This document shows positions 8,287 to 16,391 of a DNA stretch of 23,322 nucleotides, piece by piece. The position numbers were made by a program, and so were the translations under genes. The number at the start of each line of letters is the position of its first letter. Positions within the stretch are counted from its first letter, which is position 1. The notes below the pieces were generated by a model that ran no database searches, was not told the DNA's origin, and was given only the letters and a program-made list of their open reading frames with translations. The stretch comes from Cyrtobacter comes. GTDB lineage: Bacteria; Pseudomonadota; Alphaproteobacteria; Rickettsiales; Midichloriaceae. The stretch covers positions 1 through 23,322 of the forward strand of contig NZ_JARGYT010000010.1 in assembly GCF_034470605.1 (NCBI RefSeq), given 5' to 3'.

Positions 8287-9219
8287 ATGACTAAATTATC
8301 AGGTGGTTTGGGTACCACATCGAGTGTTAGTAGTGATAGCGGTAAAGGCTCTGTTATTGGTGAAGGCTCTGTTATTAGTGAAGGGGGGTTAGAGGAGGTA
8401 AGCTTATTTGTTGCACATCAGACTCTTAGTAATGGTACCAAATTGCCAAGTTTCAAAGTAGAAGAGGTTAGTGTAGATGCGTGGGTTTCATTTAAGAAGA
8501 ACTGGCCTGATGGATATCTGAAATCAGTAACTGAGGCAAAGAAAAAATTTTCAGATGCAAAAATTACTAGAAAGGTGTTCATTCTTGTGCCTTTAAGAGA
8601 GTATTTTGCTAAAATTACAAAGGGAGATCAAGTTATAAATAATGAGTATTTAATTAATGAATTTATTACAAGATTCGATGCTCTTATATATTTTTTGCTA
8701 GAACAATATGCTGGTATTGATGGGGCGGGAACTGTAATAGAGAAACTTATTGATATGCGATCTAAATTAAGTGATTTTCCAGAGTTATTGTACGGATGCT
8801 GTTTAAGTGGTAAGGAGACTATTCATATAGCACCGTTTAATGAGCTTTGCGCTGGCTTAGATAATATTTTGGGTACTAAAGGAGTTGGTGCTTCAAGATT
8901 CATAAAAGACGGTAATTTAAAATTTTCGTCAGAAGGACCTGAGGTTTTTGATCCAATAGTTAATAGTGTAAAATCTCAGATTAACACTCTAAGAGGGATG
9001 TATATTAAATTAAAGGTTTATGAAGCTTCCAACGAAATAGCGACCATGATTGTTACTACTGTTCTAACAATCTGTCATTTAATTAGTAGTGGGATTGATA
9101 TGGCATCAAAATCTCTTTCATATGGAGCTGAGCAGGGAAAGCGCTTGGTAAGTAGCGTTAGCAGTTGGAAAGCTAAAACAGCAATGAATACGGTGGAAGA
9201 TGGGTCTCGCGGCAAATAA
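8287..9219 (+). CDS. Hypothetical protein with Gly/Ser repeat N-terminus and C-terminal hydrophobic segment
   Basis: Not recognised. The 310 residues begin with a low-complexity Gly/Ser region (1-36) in which the unit GSVI-(G/S)-EG occurs twice, encoded by an 18-base tandem repeat at 8347-8382. The middle (60-235) is mixed alpha/beta with no motif I can name; a Cys-Cys pair occurs at 171-172. Residues 250-267 (IATMIVTTVLTICHLI) form one likely membrane helix, followed by a short basic tail. There is no N-terminal signal peptide. A Ser/Gly-rich leader and a late hydrophobic helix would suit a secreted or host-membrane-directed protein, but this is only inference. ATG 8287 was preferred to a TTG six codons earlier; the ribosome-binding site is weak. 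Confidence 0.7.
   Translation: MTKLSGGLGTTSSVSSDSGKGSVIGEGSVISEGGLEEVSLFVAHQTLSNGTKLPSFKVEEVSVDAWVSFKKNWPDGYLKSVTEAKKKFSDAKITRKVFILVPLREYFAKITKGDQVINNEYLINEFITRFDALIYFLLEQYAGIDGAGTVIEKLIDMRSKLSDFPELLYGCCLSGKETIHIAPFNELCAGLDNILGTKGVGASRFIKDGNLKFSSEGPEVFDPIVNSVKSQINTLRGMYIKLKVYEASNEIATMIVTTVLTICHLISSGIDMASKSLSYGAEQGKRLVSSVSSWKAKTAMNTVEDGSRGK
8347..8382 (+). repeat. 18-bp in-frame tandem repeat
   Basis: GGCTCTGTTATTGGTGAA is followed directly by the same 18 bases with one change (G to A, giving Gly to Ser). It is in frame and duplicates six codons of the Gly/Ser leader of the gene at 8287, which points to recent slippage. Confidence 0.85.
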
Positions 9220-9364
9220 TGAGCTGGCTAAAAGATATAAATTTTTTGCAAATTGTATCTGTATAATATTCTAGTTGTGTTGCGTGCTCAGTAAATTCTA
9301 TCTTTAGTAATGCTGAAGTTATATTGATTTGTAATTTATAAGCTGTTGTGATAGACAGGCCATC

Positions 9365-9381
9365 ACCAACCTTGCTTTGGT
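9365..9381 (+). terminator. Weak terminator-like hairpin
   Basis: ACCAA (9365-9369) pairs with TTGGT (9377-9381) around a 7-base loop, followed by A and a run of five T. It is 145 bases after the stop of the gene at 8287 and 56 bases before suhB. The stem is only 5 bp, so the call is tentative. Confidence 0.3.
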
Positions 9382-9437
9382 ATTTTTAGCTTAATTGTAT
9401 CGATGTCTGGGGGATTTGTGAATGTTTTAGAAAATTT

Positions 9438-10253
9438 ATGAGAGATAACTTTCAAATTTCTCCAGTGATGAACTTAATGGTGCAGGCTTCGCGCCTGGCT
9501 TCTAGGGCTATAAGGCGTGATTTTTTTGAGTTAGAAAATTTGAGGTCTGTGGAGGATAAAGTTAAGGCTTTTGTGCTTAAAGCAGAGAAGAAAGCTGCGA
9601 CATCTATAATACAAATTCTTGAAGAGTATGGTACTGGGTATGGCTTCGTTATAGAAGATATGGAGCTGCTAGAAGGCAAAGAAGATAAGGAAGGTACATT
9701 GTATAATTGGATCATAGATCCTATTGATGGTACATTAAATTTTATGCACTCTAATCCTAATTTCTCTATATCTATAGCATTAGAGAGAACAAGGGGTGGG
9801 GTGAAGGAGTATATTGCTGGGCTTGTATACTCTCCTATACATGAATCTTTAGCATGGGCAGAAAAGGGTAAGGGGACCCACATGCTTCAAGAAGATGGAA
9901 AAAACAAAAAAGTACTGATTTCTAAAGAGAAGAGTTGGCCTAATTCTACTATGGCAATTGGCAATAAGATGCTTTACAACGACGAGATATTGATGCATCT
10001 AAGAGAAAAAGGGGTTAAGGCTAGAATATCTGGCTCATCAGCTCTTGATCTTGTGAATGTTGCCTGTGGTAGAGTGGATGTGGCTATATGTGATGTTTCA
10101 AGAAGCTGGGATACTGCAGCTGGTACTATATTGGTTCGGGAGGCAAGGGGGTGTGTTGAAAGGTATTCTGGTGATCTTTTTATATTTGGTCATGATTCTT
10201 ATTGCTCAAAATTTTTAAGACGCAAGCAGCTGACCGTAGGTAATGATTCTTGA
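9438..10253 (+). CDS. suhB: Inositol monophosphatase family protein (SuhB-like)
   Basis: Metal-dependent phosphatase of 271 residues, normal for the family. Motif A is clear: Glu73 (FVIEDME) and Asp94-Pro-Ile-Asp97-Gly-Thr (IIDPIDGTLNF) bind the metal ions. Motif B is SRSWDTAAG with Asp225, in the usual place before an alpha-helix (ILVREARG). In E. coli SuhB also acts with NusA/NusB in rRNA transcription antitermination, and in Rickettsiales the true substrate is not established. It follows the gene at 8287 after 218 bases, probably with its own promoter. The ATG at 9438 has no clear Shine-Dalgarno. Downstream there is only a decayed region. Confidence 0.9.
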   Translation: MRDNFQISPVMNLMVQASRLASRAIRRDFFELENLRSVEDKVKAFVLKAEKKAATSIIQILEEYGTGYGFVIEDMELLEGKEDKEGTLYNWIIDPIDGTLNFMHSNPNFSISIALERTRGGVKEYIAGLVYSPIHESLAWAEKGKGTHMLQEDGKNKKVLISKEKSWPNSTMAIGNKMLYNDEILMHLREKGVKARISGSSALDLVNVACGRVDVAICDVSRSWDTAAGTILVREARGCVERYSGDLFIFGHDSYCSKFLRRKQLTVGNDS

Positions 10254-11166
10254 ATGAGCTATTATCTAGTTTAGAATGTGTGGCAGTGTTTGCTATAGAT
10301 ATAACTTTGATCCTTATTAAAGAACTGGTGAAACGCAGCATTTTTCCTGACATTTGCTAAATTTTTTCGTGATGTAGCCTTATGTGATGAATTAAAGCTA
10401 CCGAAGGAAATACTTCTTGGCAATTTATTTTAAATCAATGGATAATTAATCCTAACTACTTCATGTTATGACTAAATGGGTAGTATTGTATTAACTAAAA
10501 TAGATATGGTTTTTTTTATAAACTCAATATTAAATTGTCTTTTGACGAACAGCATTTATTATATTTCGAAATTCAAAAATTGTATTTGGCAGACACATAT
10601 AGTTAGTGGGTTTTTAGCTTGCATCTTAATTATTAGGTTTTTGTACGCTACTGTTATAGCCCTCTTAGGAGGCTATGATGTTGTATAGTATAATAGATGA
10701 TAAGGTAATGAAAGAGATGTTTTGTGGTAAATCATGAAGGGAGGGTGTGATGGCAAAGGCAGAATGGATTTGGGTAAGGGCTCTACAGCTTCTTGTAAAT
10801 GTTTTTGGTAAATCATGTAAGATTTTTATAACAGTAAAAGATCTTGATTATATCCAAGCTTTAGATTTTGTGTGAAAAATATTGATAGCGGATAAAAATA
10901 ATAAATTAATTTCGTAGTATACTGATGTAAGCTGAATTCAAAGCTAATAGGCTGTAATATATATTATCTATCACCTCAATAATATAGCTATATCTTCTTT
11001 TTCAAGAGTAATGCAGCAGGTGTTTTTTTGGTTGAGCTTTTAGATAATGAAAAGATGGTAAGAGGATATTATTAATGATATGAAGTTAAAAATTAGATTA
11101 AAGATTTAAATGTATCCGTTCTACATGCTCAAAATTATTTCTAAACTCATACACTAAGATGGTTTA
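10254..11166. other. Decayed coding region without an intact gene
   Basis: There is no complete gene in these 913 bases, but several short open stretches on the plus strand read like worn coding sequence. 10250-10360 gives 36 codons including VAVFAIDITLILIKELVKRS. An overlapping frame, 10332-10433, continues with FLTFAKFFRDVALCDELK before TAA, which looks like a frameshifted continuation. 10476-10688 gives 70 codons with two hydrophobic stretches. 10750-10875 gives 41 codons behind a strong GGGAGGG. A last piece ending at 11075 contains KSNAAGVFLVELLDNEKM. I cannot name the ancestral gene or genes. A degenerate copy of the interspersed repeat lies at about 10950-10990. Confidence 0.5.
10750..10875 (+). 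CDS. Short ORF behind a strong Shine-Dalgarno, possible gene remnant
   Basis: ATG at 10750, preceded by GGGAGGG with four bases between, opens a 41-residue frame (MAKAEWIWVRALQLLVNVFG...) that ends at TGA 10873-10875. The ribosome-binding site is better than that of most genes in the window. The length and the surrounding decay suggest the start of a broken gene, not a functional peptide. The pattern 'RA-x-x-LLVNVFGKS' recalls the HPr fold, but this is too weak to use. Confidence 0.3.
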   Translation: MAKAEWIWVRALQLLVNVFGKSCKIFITVKDLDYIQALDFV

Positions 11167-12513
11167 TTATTTACGATTTACATCACTATACGGATTACCA
11201 GAAGATAGTATTATAATATCTACTGGCGAAGATGCTATCTTGAAATATTCTCTTAAAGAATTAGATAAATATTTGATATAATTTTTATCCACGAGGTTTT
11301 TATTGTTAACGAAGAGCTTGAATGATGGTATATCGCCATCTACTTGTACTATGTATTTGGCCTTCATCGGAAATTTATGGTTTGATACTGCTGCTGGTTT
11401 GTGTTTTGAAGTTGCGCTAGAGAGCCATTTATTCAGTGTAGATGTCCCTATTTTCCTGTTCATTTCTTCAAAAATGCGCAATGCTTCGCCCATTAAAAAA
11501 TCAAACTTGTTTTCATTTTTGGAAGATATAAAAAGTATGGGCAAGAAGCTTATCTCTCTTACTTTATTTCGTATTATCCACTCTATCTCTTCTTTTGCTT
11601 TTGCATCTATGAGATCGCATTTATTAACTACAATTACGATACCTTTCTTAGCCTCTATAACTTTTCTAATTATATAGAAGTCTTGTTGGTTTATTCCCTC
11701 AAAACCATCTATTATTATCATACATATATTAGAGATCCTTATAGATGCTAATGCTATATTCGCAGAGCTATTTTCTACTTCATCAACAACTCTCTTATAT
11801 GTTTTTCTCAAGCCAGCGGTATCGAGTAGTATAAGCTTATTATCTTTATAGGTAATTTCGTATGAAACTACATCTCGAGTTGTGCCTTGTTCTTGCGATG
11901 TAATGGACCTTTCAAAGCCAACTATTTTATTAAAAAGCGTAGACTTACCAGCGTTTGGCCTTCCTAGTATTGAAAATTTAAGAAGCTTCTTATTTTTAGT
12001 ATTGCGTTCCTCAAGTTCAAACCCAAATCTCTCTTCAATTTTAGATTTTAAACTTAAAAATCCTATATTATGCTCAGCTGATATATAAATAGGCTCGCCA
12101 AATCCGAGGCTCAGTAATTTATGAGCTTCAAGGTTTATCTTAGATTCACATTTATTGATAACTAAGAGAGTTTTCTTAGCGAATTTTCTAACCTTAGATG
12201 CGTTATCATAATCAAGTACTGTCAATTCTGCATTTTTACCATCTAGCACAAATAACACCAAGTCTGCTTTTTTTAACAATGCAAAGCTCATATCAATAGC
12301 GGCGCAACCAGCTTCACTGAGTCCATCTCCTATACCAGCGGCATCAACAAGTGCTACATCTTCCCCGTTTGGATTCTTCCACACCACAAATTCTTCATAA
12401 TCTCTAGTGGTATTTAAACAAGAAGAAACAACTCTAGGGGCTGAGCTAGAAAGTCTGGCATATATCCTAGATTTGCCAACGCTAGTTGCGCCAAAAAGCA
12501 ATATACTGTACAT
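11167..12513 (-). CDS. der: Ribosome biogenesis GTPase Der (EngA)
   Basis: Essential tandem GTPase that helps assemble the 50S ribosomal subunit. The 448 residues carry two G domains and a C-terminal KH-like domain (about 350-435), as expected. Domain 1: P-loop GATSVGKS (8-15), G3 DAAG (57-60), G4 NKCE (120-123). Domain 2: GRPNAGKS (184-191), DTAG (231-234), NKCD (297-300). Domain 2 is canonical. Domain 1 departs from the family in G3 (usually DTPG) and in G4, where the guanine-reading Asp is Glu. The ATG overlaps the stop of the upstream ahpD gene by one base (TAATG), so translation is probably coupled. No clear terminator follows the stop at 11167. Confidence 0.95.
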   Translation of the reverse strand: MYSILLFGATSVGKSRIYARLSSSAPRVVSSCLNTTRDYEEFVVWKNPNGEDVALVDAAGIGDGLSEAGCAAIDMSFALLKKADLVLFVLDGKNAELTVLDYDNASKVRKFAKKTLLVINKCESKINLEAHKLLSLGFGEPIYISAEHNIGFLSLKSKIEERFGFELEERNTKNKKLLKFSILGRPNAGKSTLFNKIVGFERSITSQEQGTTRDVVSYEITYKDNKLILLDTAGLRKTYKRVVDEVENSSANIALASIRISNICMIIIDGFEGINQQDFYIIRKVIEAKKGIVIVVNKCDLIDAKAKEEIEWIIRNKVREISFLPILFISSKNENKFDFLMGEALRIFEEMNRKIGTSTLNKWLSSATSKHKPAAVSNHKFPMKAKYIVQVDGDIPSFKLFVNNKNLVDKNYIKYLSNSLREYFKIASSPVDIIILSSGNPYSDVNRK

Positions 12514-13088
12514 TAACTCATATTAGAGTCTCTGGCTACAAAATCGTAGCTCCTCATACCTTCAAGTTCAAGTGCGTGTGCCGCAGCTTTTAGTACAGCA
12601 ATGACCCTAACAATCTCAACTATAACATCTTGTTGTATACCCATTTTTATCAATTCATCAGTGTAGAATTTCATACAATACTTACATGCAGATAACATTG
12701 AAGCTGCAAGACAGCACATATAAAAATCAGATTTTTCTACTTTACTAACCATATCATCAATATGCTTTTTCATGAACGATCTAGATACCTGCGCGGTATC
12801 CTGTAGAACCTCAGACGTAAAGAAGTGGAACACGTTTTTACCAGCCATGGAAATAGAGGCAACTTTACACGCTATAGCATCCTCCTCTTCTAAGTACATT
12901 TTCGCCTCTGCTCTTATGTTGTTTAATAGCTGCTCATTTTTTAAAGAATAACCAGCTGAAAGTGCAATTCTATACAGCTCTTTTTCATTCAAAAGATTAT
13001 CGGTATTATCAACAAACAGAGATTTCATCTCAGACTTTACGTTGGATGCAAACTCGGGTAATTTACGTATAATAGCTGCGATACTCAT
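12513..13088 (-). CDS. ahpD: AhpD-like alkylhydroperoxidase with altered active site
   Basis: This 191-residue protein aligns along its full length with AhpD of Mycobacterium tuberculosis: the N-terminus MSI..I..LPEFA..VK, the central MAGKNVFHFF (MGMNNVFY in AhpD) and the CxxC helix, here ACKYCMKFY (GCSHCLVAH in AhpD). AhpD is a thiol peroxidase/adaptor that reduces AhpC. The two redox cysteines are present (Cys135, Cys138). The other two catalytic residues of AhpD, Glu118 and His137, correspond by spacing to Tyr123 and Tyr142. Redox function through the CxxC is still possible, but the proton relay of classical AhpD is missing. ATG at 13088; it is the first gene of an ahpD-der unit with a one-base overlap. 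Confidence 0.8.
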   Translation of the reverse strand: MSIAAIIRKLPEFASNVKSEMKSLFVDNTDNLLNEKELYRIALSAGYSLKNEQLLNNIRAEAKMYLEEEDAIACKVASISMAGKNVFHFFTSEVLQDTAQVSRSFMKKHIDDMVSKVEKSDFYMCCLAASMLSACKYCMKFYTDELIKMGIQQDVIVEIVRVIAVLKAAAHALELEGMRSYDFVARDSNMS

Positions 13089-13211
13089 AGCAACTCTAAA
13101 TTTAATACACAGAGGATGATGATAATCATTTTTTTATGGCTTGCAATATCATATTAGATGAGTCATAAAAATTTAATACTCTAGATTGTGTTGAATTTTG
13201 GGCCTAAATAT

Positions 13212-14207
13212 ATGAAGGTACTATTCCTTACTTTGGCTTTTTTTCTATGCTACCCATCATTAGCGCAGAATAGAGCTGTGCTGGTTGCGGCTTATGAAGA
13301 TAAAAACAAAATGCTTTTTACAATTTCACCCTGTTGTAATGAGCAAATAATCGTAATACTTGTTCCCGGGAAAGTTGATTTGCAGAGCGTGAAAACGCTA
13401 AATCATTTATATCTTGAATCATTAAGAAAATACGTCTCACCTTCTGTGGCTGAATATATTAAAGGAGATGGTATAATTGGTAAATTATATAGAAATATAG
13501 CCTTGTTTACTAAAAATAACTACTCAAATTTGGAGTATACAACCGAAATCTTCAGCTTTTCGCAATTATCTGAGCTTAAGAAAAAATTAAGGCAAAAGCT
13601 ACCAAAGTTAGATGCACTTAATAGGGTGCAAAAAATAAATCAGCATTTTTCAGAAGGAATGGATGCAATATTAATTGAAACAGTATCTGAGCATAAAAAT
13701 AATTGCATTAAACCGCTGCAGTTCTTATTTCAATTTAACCAGCCACTTCTCCCTGGAATTATACTATCATCTAAAGAGCAAAATTTAGATACAGAGCTTT
13801 TTTTTCTATCAAGAGAAAGAAATTTTTCACTTCTGCATTATAAGGTATTTATTCCAGAGATGAGAATTTTTGAGAACGCCTCTTTAGAAAGTATAAGAGA
13901 TTTCTATAAAACAAATATGAGCTCAAAAATTAATGAGGGTTCGCAGATGTTTTTAGAATATATAGATCCTAAAGATGGGATACATAACTTGTTTAAATCA
14001 TGTAGGATAGATTATAAAAATGATAAATTATTACTAAAATCACTTTCTGCGCTCGGTGCGCATTGGGTTTCTGATGCAGGTATAAGGGATGTTGCGATAT
14101 CTAAATACACATTAGTTAATTTTCGTCCATATAATACAAAAGCTTTGAGAATTATTGGTAATAAATATCAAAATAAGTTTTTCATCAGATATGTAAATTT
14201 AAAATAG
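13212..14207 (+). CDS. Exported DUF2330-like protein
   Basis: This 331-residue protein has a signal peptide (MKVLFLTLAFFLCYPSLAQ, likely cut after SLA), so it is exported to the periplasm or beyond. The mature part resembles the DUF2330 family in its order of motifs: an early 'VPGKVDLQSVKTLNHLYLE' strand-helix with VSPSVAEYI, then IKPLQFLFQF...LLPGIILSS, then ELFFLSRERNFSLLHYKVF, then RDFYKTNM. The function of that family is unknown. Four cysteines are present in the mature part, including a Cys-Cys pair near residue 46. ATG 13212 was preferred over GTG 13188 because it places the signal peptide at the N-terminus. The gene is divergent from ahpD-der across 123 bases and its stop abuts that of the lipase gene. 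Confidence 0.6.
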   Translation: MKVLFLTLAFFLCYPSLAQNRAVLVAAYEDKNKMLFTISPCCNEQIIVILVPGKVDLQSVKTLNHLYLESLRKYVSPSVAEYIKGDGIIGKLYRNIALFTKNNYSNLEYTTEIFSFSQLSELKKKLRQKLPKLDALNRVQKINQHFSEGMDAILIETVSEHKNNCIKPLQFLFQFNQPLLPGIILSSKEQNLDTELFFLSRERNFSLLHYKVFIPEMRIFENASLESIRDFYKTNMSSKINEGSQMFLEYIDPKDGIHNLFKSCRIDYKNDKLLLKSLSALGAHWVSDAGIRDVAISKYTLVNFRPYNTKALRIIGNKYQNKFFIRYVNLK

Positions 14208-15026
14208 CTAGCTATATATTTGTGAAATTACAGTTTCGGCCACCTTTTCATATTCGCTTAAGTAGTGCGCATCTGGTATTAAAAAAAAGTTTCCCTTCAT
14301 AAAAAAATTCCTAATTTGTTCAATTATGAAACAGGTGCAAAGCCTAAATTTTTGTAAATATCCTATATTTTTCACAACGATCTTACCTTTATTTTTTATT
14401 AAAAAAGTTTCACCTAGATGCTTGTAGTTAAAAGGATAAAGCGTTACGTAATCTTCGAAATTTATAAAATTATAACATTTAATAGCATCATCAGCTAGCA
14501 TTGTGTTTTTAATACTTCTGCAACTACCTGTTGTGATGCAAATAATGTTATTACTGTATATATTTCCATTTTTTTGGTTCTGAAGATGACTTATAAGGCC
14601 CAGATATGTAATGCTAGCAATGGCCCCACCTAGAGAATGGCCGGTGACTAATATAGAAGGATTTTTTTTTGTATAATGATCTACTATCTTTAATAGCTCC
14701 TTTTCTACAGCTTTGTATTTGTTATAGTATCCACTATGTATAGTGCCTATACCATCTACATTTATGGCTTTAATCAATAAATGTGCGCTAACATCAGAAA
14801 TTTCATCCTCTTCCGTCCATTTAAAAGTAATATAAAGTGTATTTAGTATATGATCATAGCACACAAGGCATTCTGTATCATATATGTTAAGTAGGTGTAT
14901 GTTATCACAATGAAAATTTATCGATGGATTAGATGTTAATTTTTTGATTATTGTATCTTTATCTTCAACAATAAGTAATGAATTTAAAAAGCATGCAATT
15001 GGCAAATTTATATTACTTGCTTCCAT
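14208..15026 (-). CDS. Class 3 lipase (alpha/beta hydrolase)
   Basis: Predicted triacylglycerol- or phospholipid-ester hydrolase of 272 residues. Lipase_3 features occur in order: IHSGYYNKYK (97-106, like the conserved 'vHsGFy'), nucleophile elbow TGHSLGGA with Ser131, then TTGSCRS (166-172, like 'TFGsPRvG'), then Asp192 in FEDYVTLYPF and His254 in PDAHYLSEY, completing the Ser-Asp-His triad. No signal peptide is seen, so the enzyme is cytoplasmic or exported by a Sec-independent route. In intracellular bacteria such lipases can act on host membranes, which is inference here. The ATG at 15026 has no clear Shine-Dalgarno. Confidence 0.85.
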   Translation of the reverse strand: MEASNINLPIACFLNSLLIVEDKDTIIKKLTSNPSINFHCDNIHLLNIYDTECLVCYDHILNTLYITFKWTEEDEISDVSAHLLIKAINVDGIGTIHSGYYNKYKAVEKELLKIVDHYTKKNPSILVTGHSLGGAIASITYLGLISHLQNQKNGNIYSNNIICITTGSCRSIKNTMLADDAIKCYNFINFEDYVTLYPFNYKHLGETFLIKNKGKIVVKNIGYLQKFRLCTCFIIEQIRNFFMKGNFFLIPDAHYLSEYEKVAETVISQIYS

Positions 15027-15075
15027 ATTTTGCTAAAATAAAACAAGGTTATATGCTAGATGTATATAGCCAGTA

Positions 15076-15097
15076 AGTATTAATATTCATTAATACT
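15076..15097. repeat. Perfect 9-bp palindrome with 4-base loop
   Basis: AGTATTAAT (15076-15084) and ATTAATACT (15089-15097) are exact reverse complements. The site is 50 bases upstream of the lipase start and 95 bases downstream of the next gene on the same strand. No T-run follows on the minus strand, so an operator for the lipase gene is as likely as a terminator. Confidence 0.45.
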
Positions 15098-15192
15098 AGT
15101 GAAGAAGTTATGAAGTAGATAAGTGGCTAGAGGGCTTGCATATATCTAGGATTTAGTTCTATGAATAATTTAGAGTATAATATTTAATATCG

Positions 15193-16296
15193 TTATTTCA
15201 TTGCAATATTATCATCCTTTACTAGAAACTTTACAAATGTTGTTGTATGTGGGGCTAATAAACTATTTTTAATATCGTCTGAAGCTTCATTATCGCAAAG
15301 AAATGTCATACCAGAATCATCAAGTAGTATTGAAATAATCGTATTTTTATCAAATAAATTACTTTTGAGAAAAAATCTTTTTTTATTGTGCTTTGGAGCG
15401 AAAAGAGCAAAATGCTTATACTCACCCTTAATAAAATGGAAAAACGGTATGATTTTGTACTCGCTCTGAAATATATTATTGAAATTATTTTCTAATCTAC
15501 TGGTTAGTGGGGTTGTACCGTTCTTAAGTATATTATAGATTTTATCCGCTATGGAAAGCTCCTCATTTACGGGCTTTATACTAAAATTTCTTCTATACCC
15601 CAATAGTAGGATCTCTATAAGTCTGAAAGAGTTTTTTAAGAGTTCATTATTATGTACCTCGTCATCACTAAATTGCGCGCTAGTTAGCTCTAAGATGGGT
15701 TTAAGCTTGTTTAATTCAATTTGTGTTATTTTGGTTGAATTTCTGAGCTCGTATAATATTAGATCAAGTCCCTGATGCTCTATAGAAAGCAAAAATGCCA
15801 ATCTTTTAGCAGAGTCATGATCCTTGGATCTATATAGCAATTTTAGAAAATAATCTGCAAGTTTCAATCTATCATCATGTATAATATCTGATTCCATGTG
15901 AACAGATTTTGGTGATTCGGTATATTTTAGTAAAAATAAAAAATTATTAGTTTTTGCGTTTATATATTGGTCATGATTTTTTTTAATTGTTATGCTCGTT
16001 ATATGAGTATCTGGGTTTTTTGCTAACTCAAGAAATAATATTTCGCCAGTTTTAAAACTTTCTTTTATATCTTTAAGAATAAAAATTTTCCCTAATATAT
16101 TGAGCTTTAATAAGCCATCCTTTCCATAGTTTAAAACTTTTCCACTAACATTACCCTTTTCCTCTAATAAATTAATAAGGTTGATATCTTCCTTAGTGGC
16201 TAATGGGATATCTTTTTTATAAGATCCATAATAGGTAATGCCACGTTTCTTCTCCACAAACATATTGTATATTAAGTAATTATCGCTTCGATTCAT
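15193..16296 (-). CDS. Hypothetical protein, possibly FliK-like architecture
   Basis: Not recognised with confidence. The 367 residues have no signal peptide or membrane helix. The N-terminal part (about 48-105) reads as a small beta-rich domain: GKVLNYGKDGLLKLNILGKIFIL, then TGEILFLELA. The middle is helical, and the C-terminal part (about 275-360) is again beta-rich with a helix (PFFHFIKGEYKHFALFA, ISILLDDSGMTFLC). This beta/helix/beta-alpha-beta plan and the 'G-x-VL...L-x-L-x-G' stretch are reminiscent of flagellar hook-length (FliK-type) proteins, but there is no flagellar gene nearby, so I do not assign this. The ATG at 16296 follows a weak AGAG. It is divergent from the gene at 16392. 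Confidence 0.65.
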   Translation of the reverse strand: MNRSDNYLIYNMFVEKKRGITYYGSYKKDIPLATKEDINLINLLEEKGNVSGKVLNYGKDGLLKLNILGKIFILKDIKESFKTGEILFLELAKNPDTHITSITIKKNHDQYINAKTNNFLFLLKYTESPKSVHMESDIIHDDRLKLADYFLKLLYRSKDHDSAKRLAFLLSIEHQGLDLILYELRNSTKITQIELNKLKPILELTSAQFSDDEVHNNELLKNSFRLIEILLLGYRRNFSIKPVNEELSIADKIYNILKNGTTPLTSRLENNFNNIFQSEYKIIPFFHFIKGEYKHFALFAPKHNKKRFFLKSNLFDKNTIISILLDDSGMTFLCDNEASDDIKNSLLAPHTTTFVKFLVKDDNIAMK

Positions 16297-16391
16297 TATA
16301 ATTGCGCTCTATATGAAATCATATATCATCTCAAATCTGATAGTACTAGAATAAAATAGTATGTATTTTCAGATGCTTTTGTATAAAAATC

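Noticed and set aside
9452..9883. 143-codon open frame on the minus strand
   Set aside because: Shadow of suhB, whose metal-binding motifs are intact on the plus strand.
10476..10688. 70-codon open frame with two hydrophobic stretches, read as a possible membrane peptide
   Set aside because: No Shine-Dalgarno, no recognisable family, and it lies in a region of decayed frames; kept only within the description of that region.
11303..11677. 124-codon open frame on the plus strand
   Set aside because: Shadow of der, with no independent start signal or motif.
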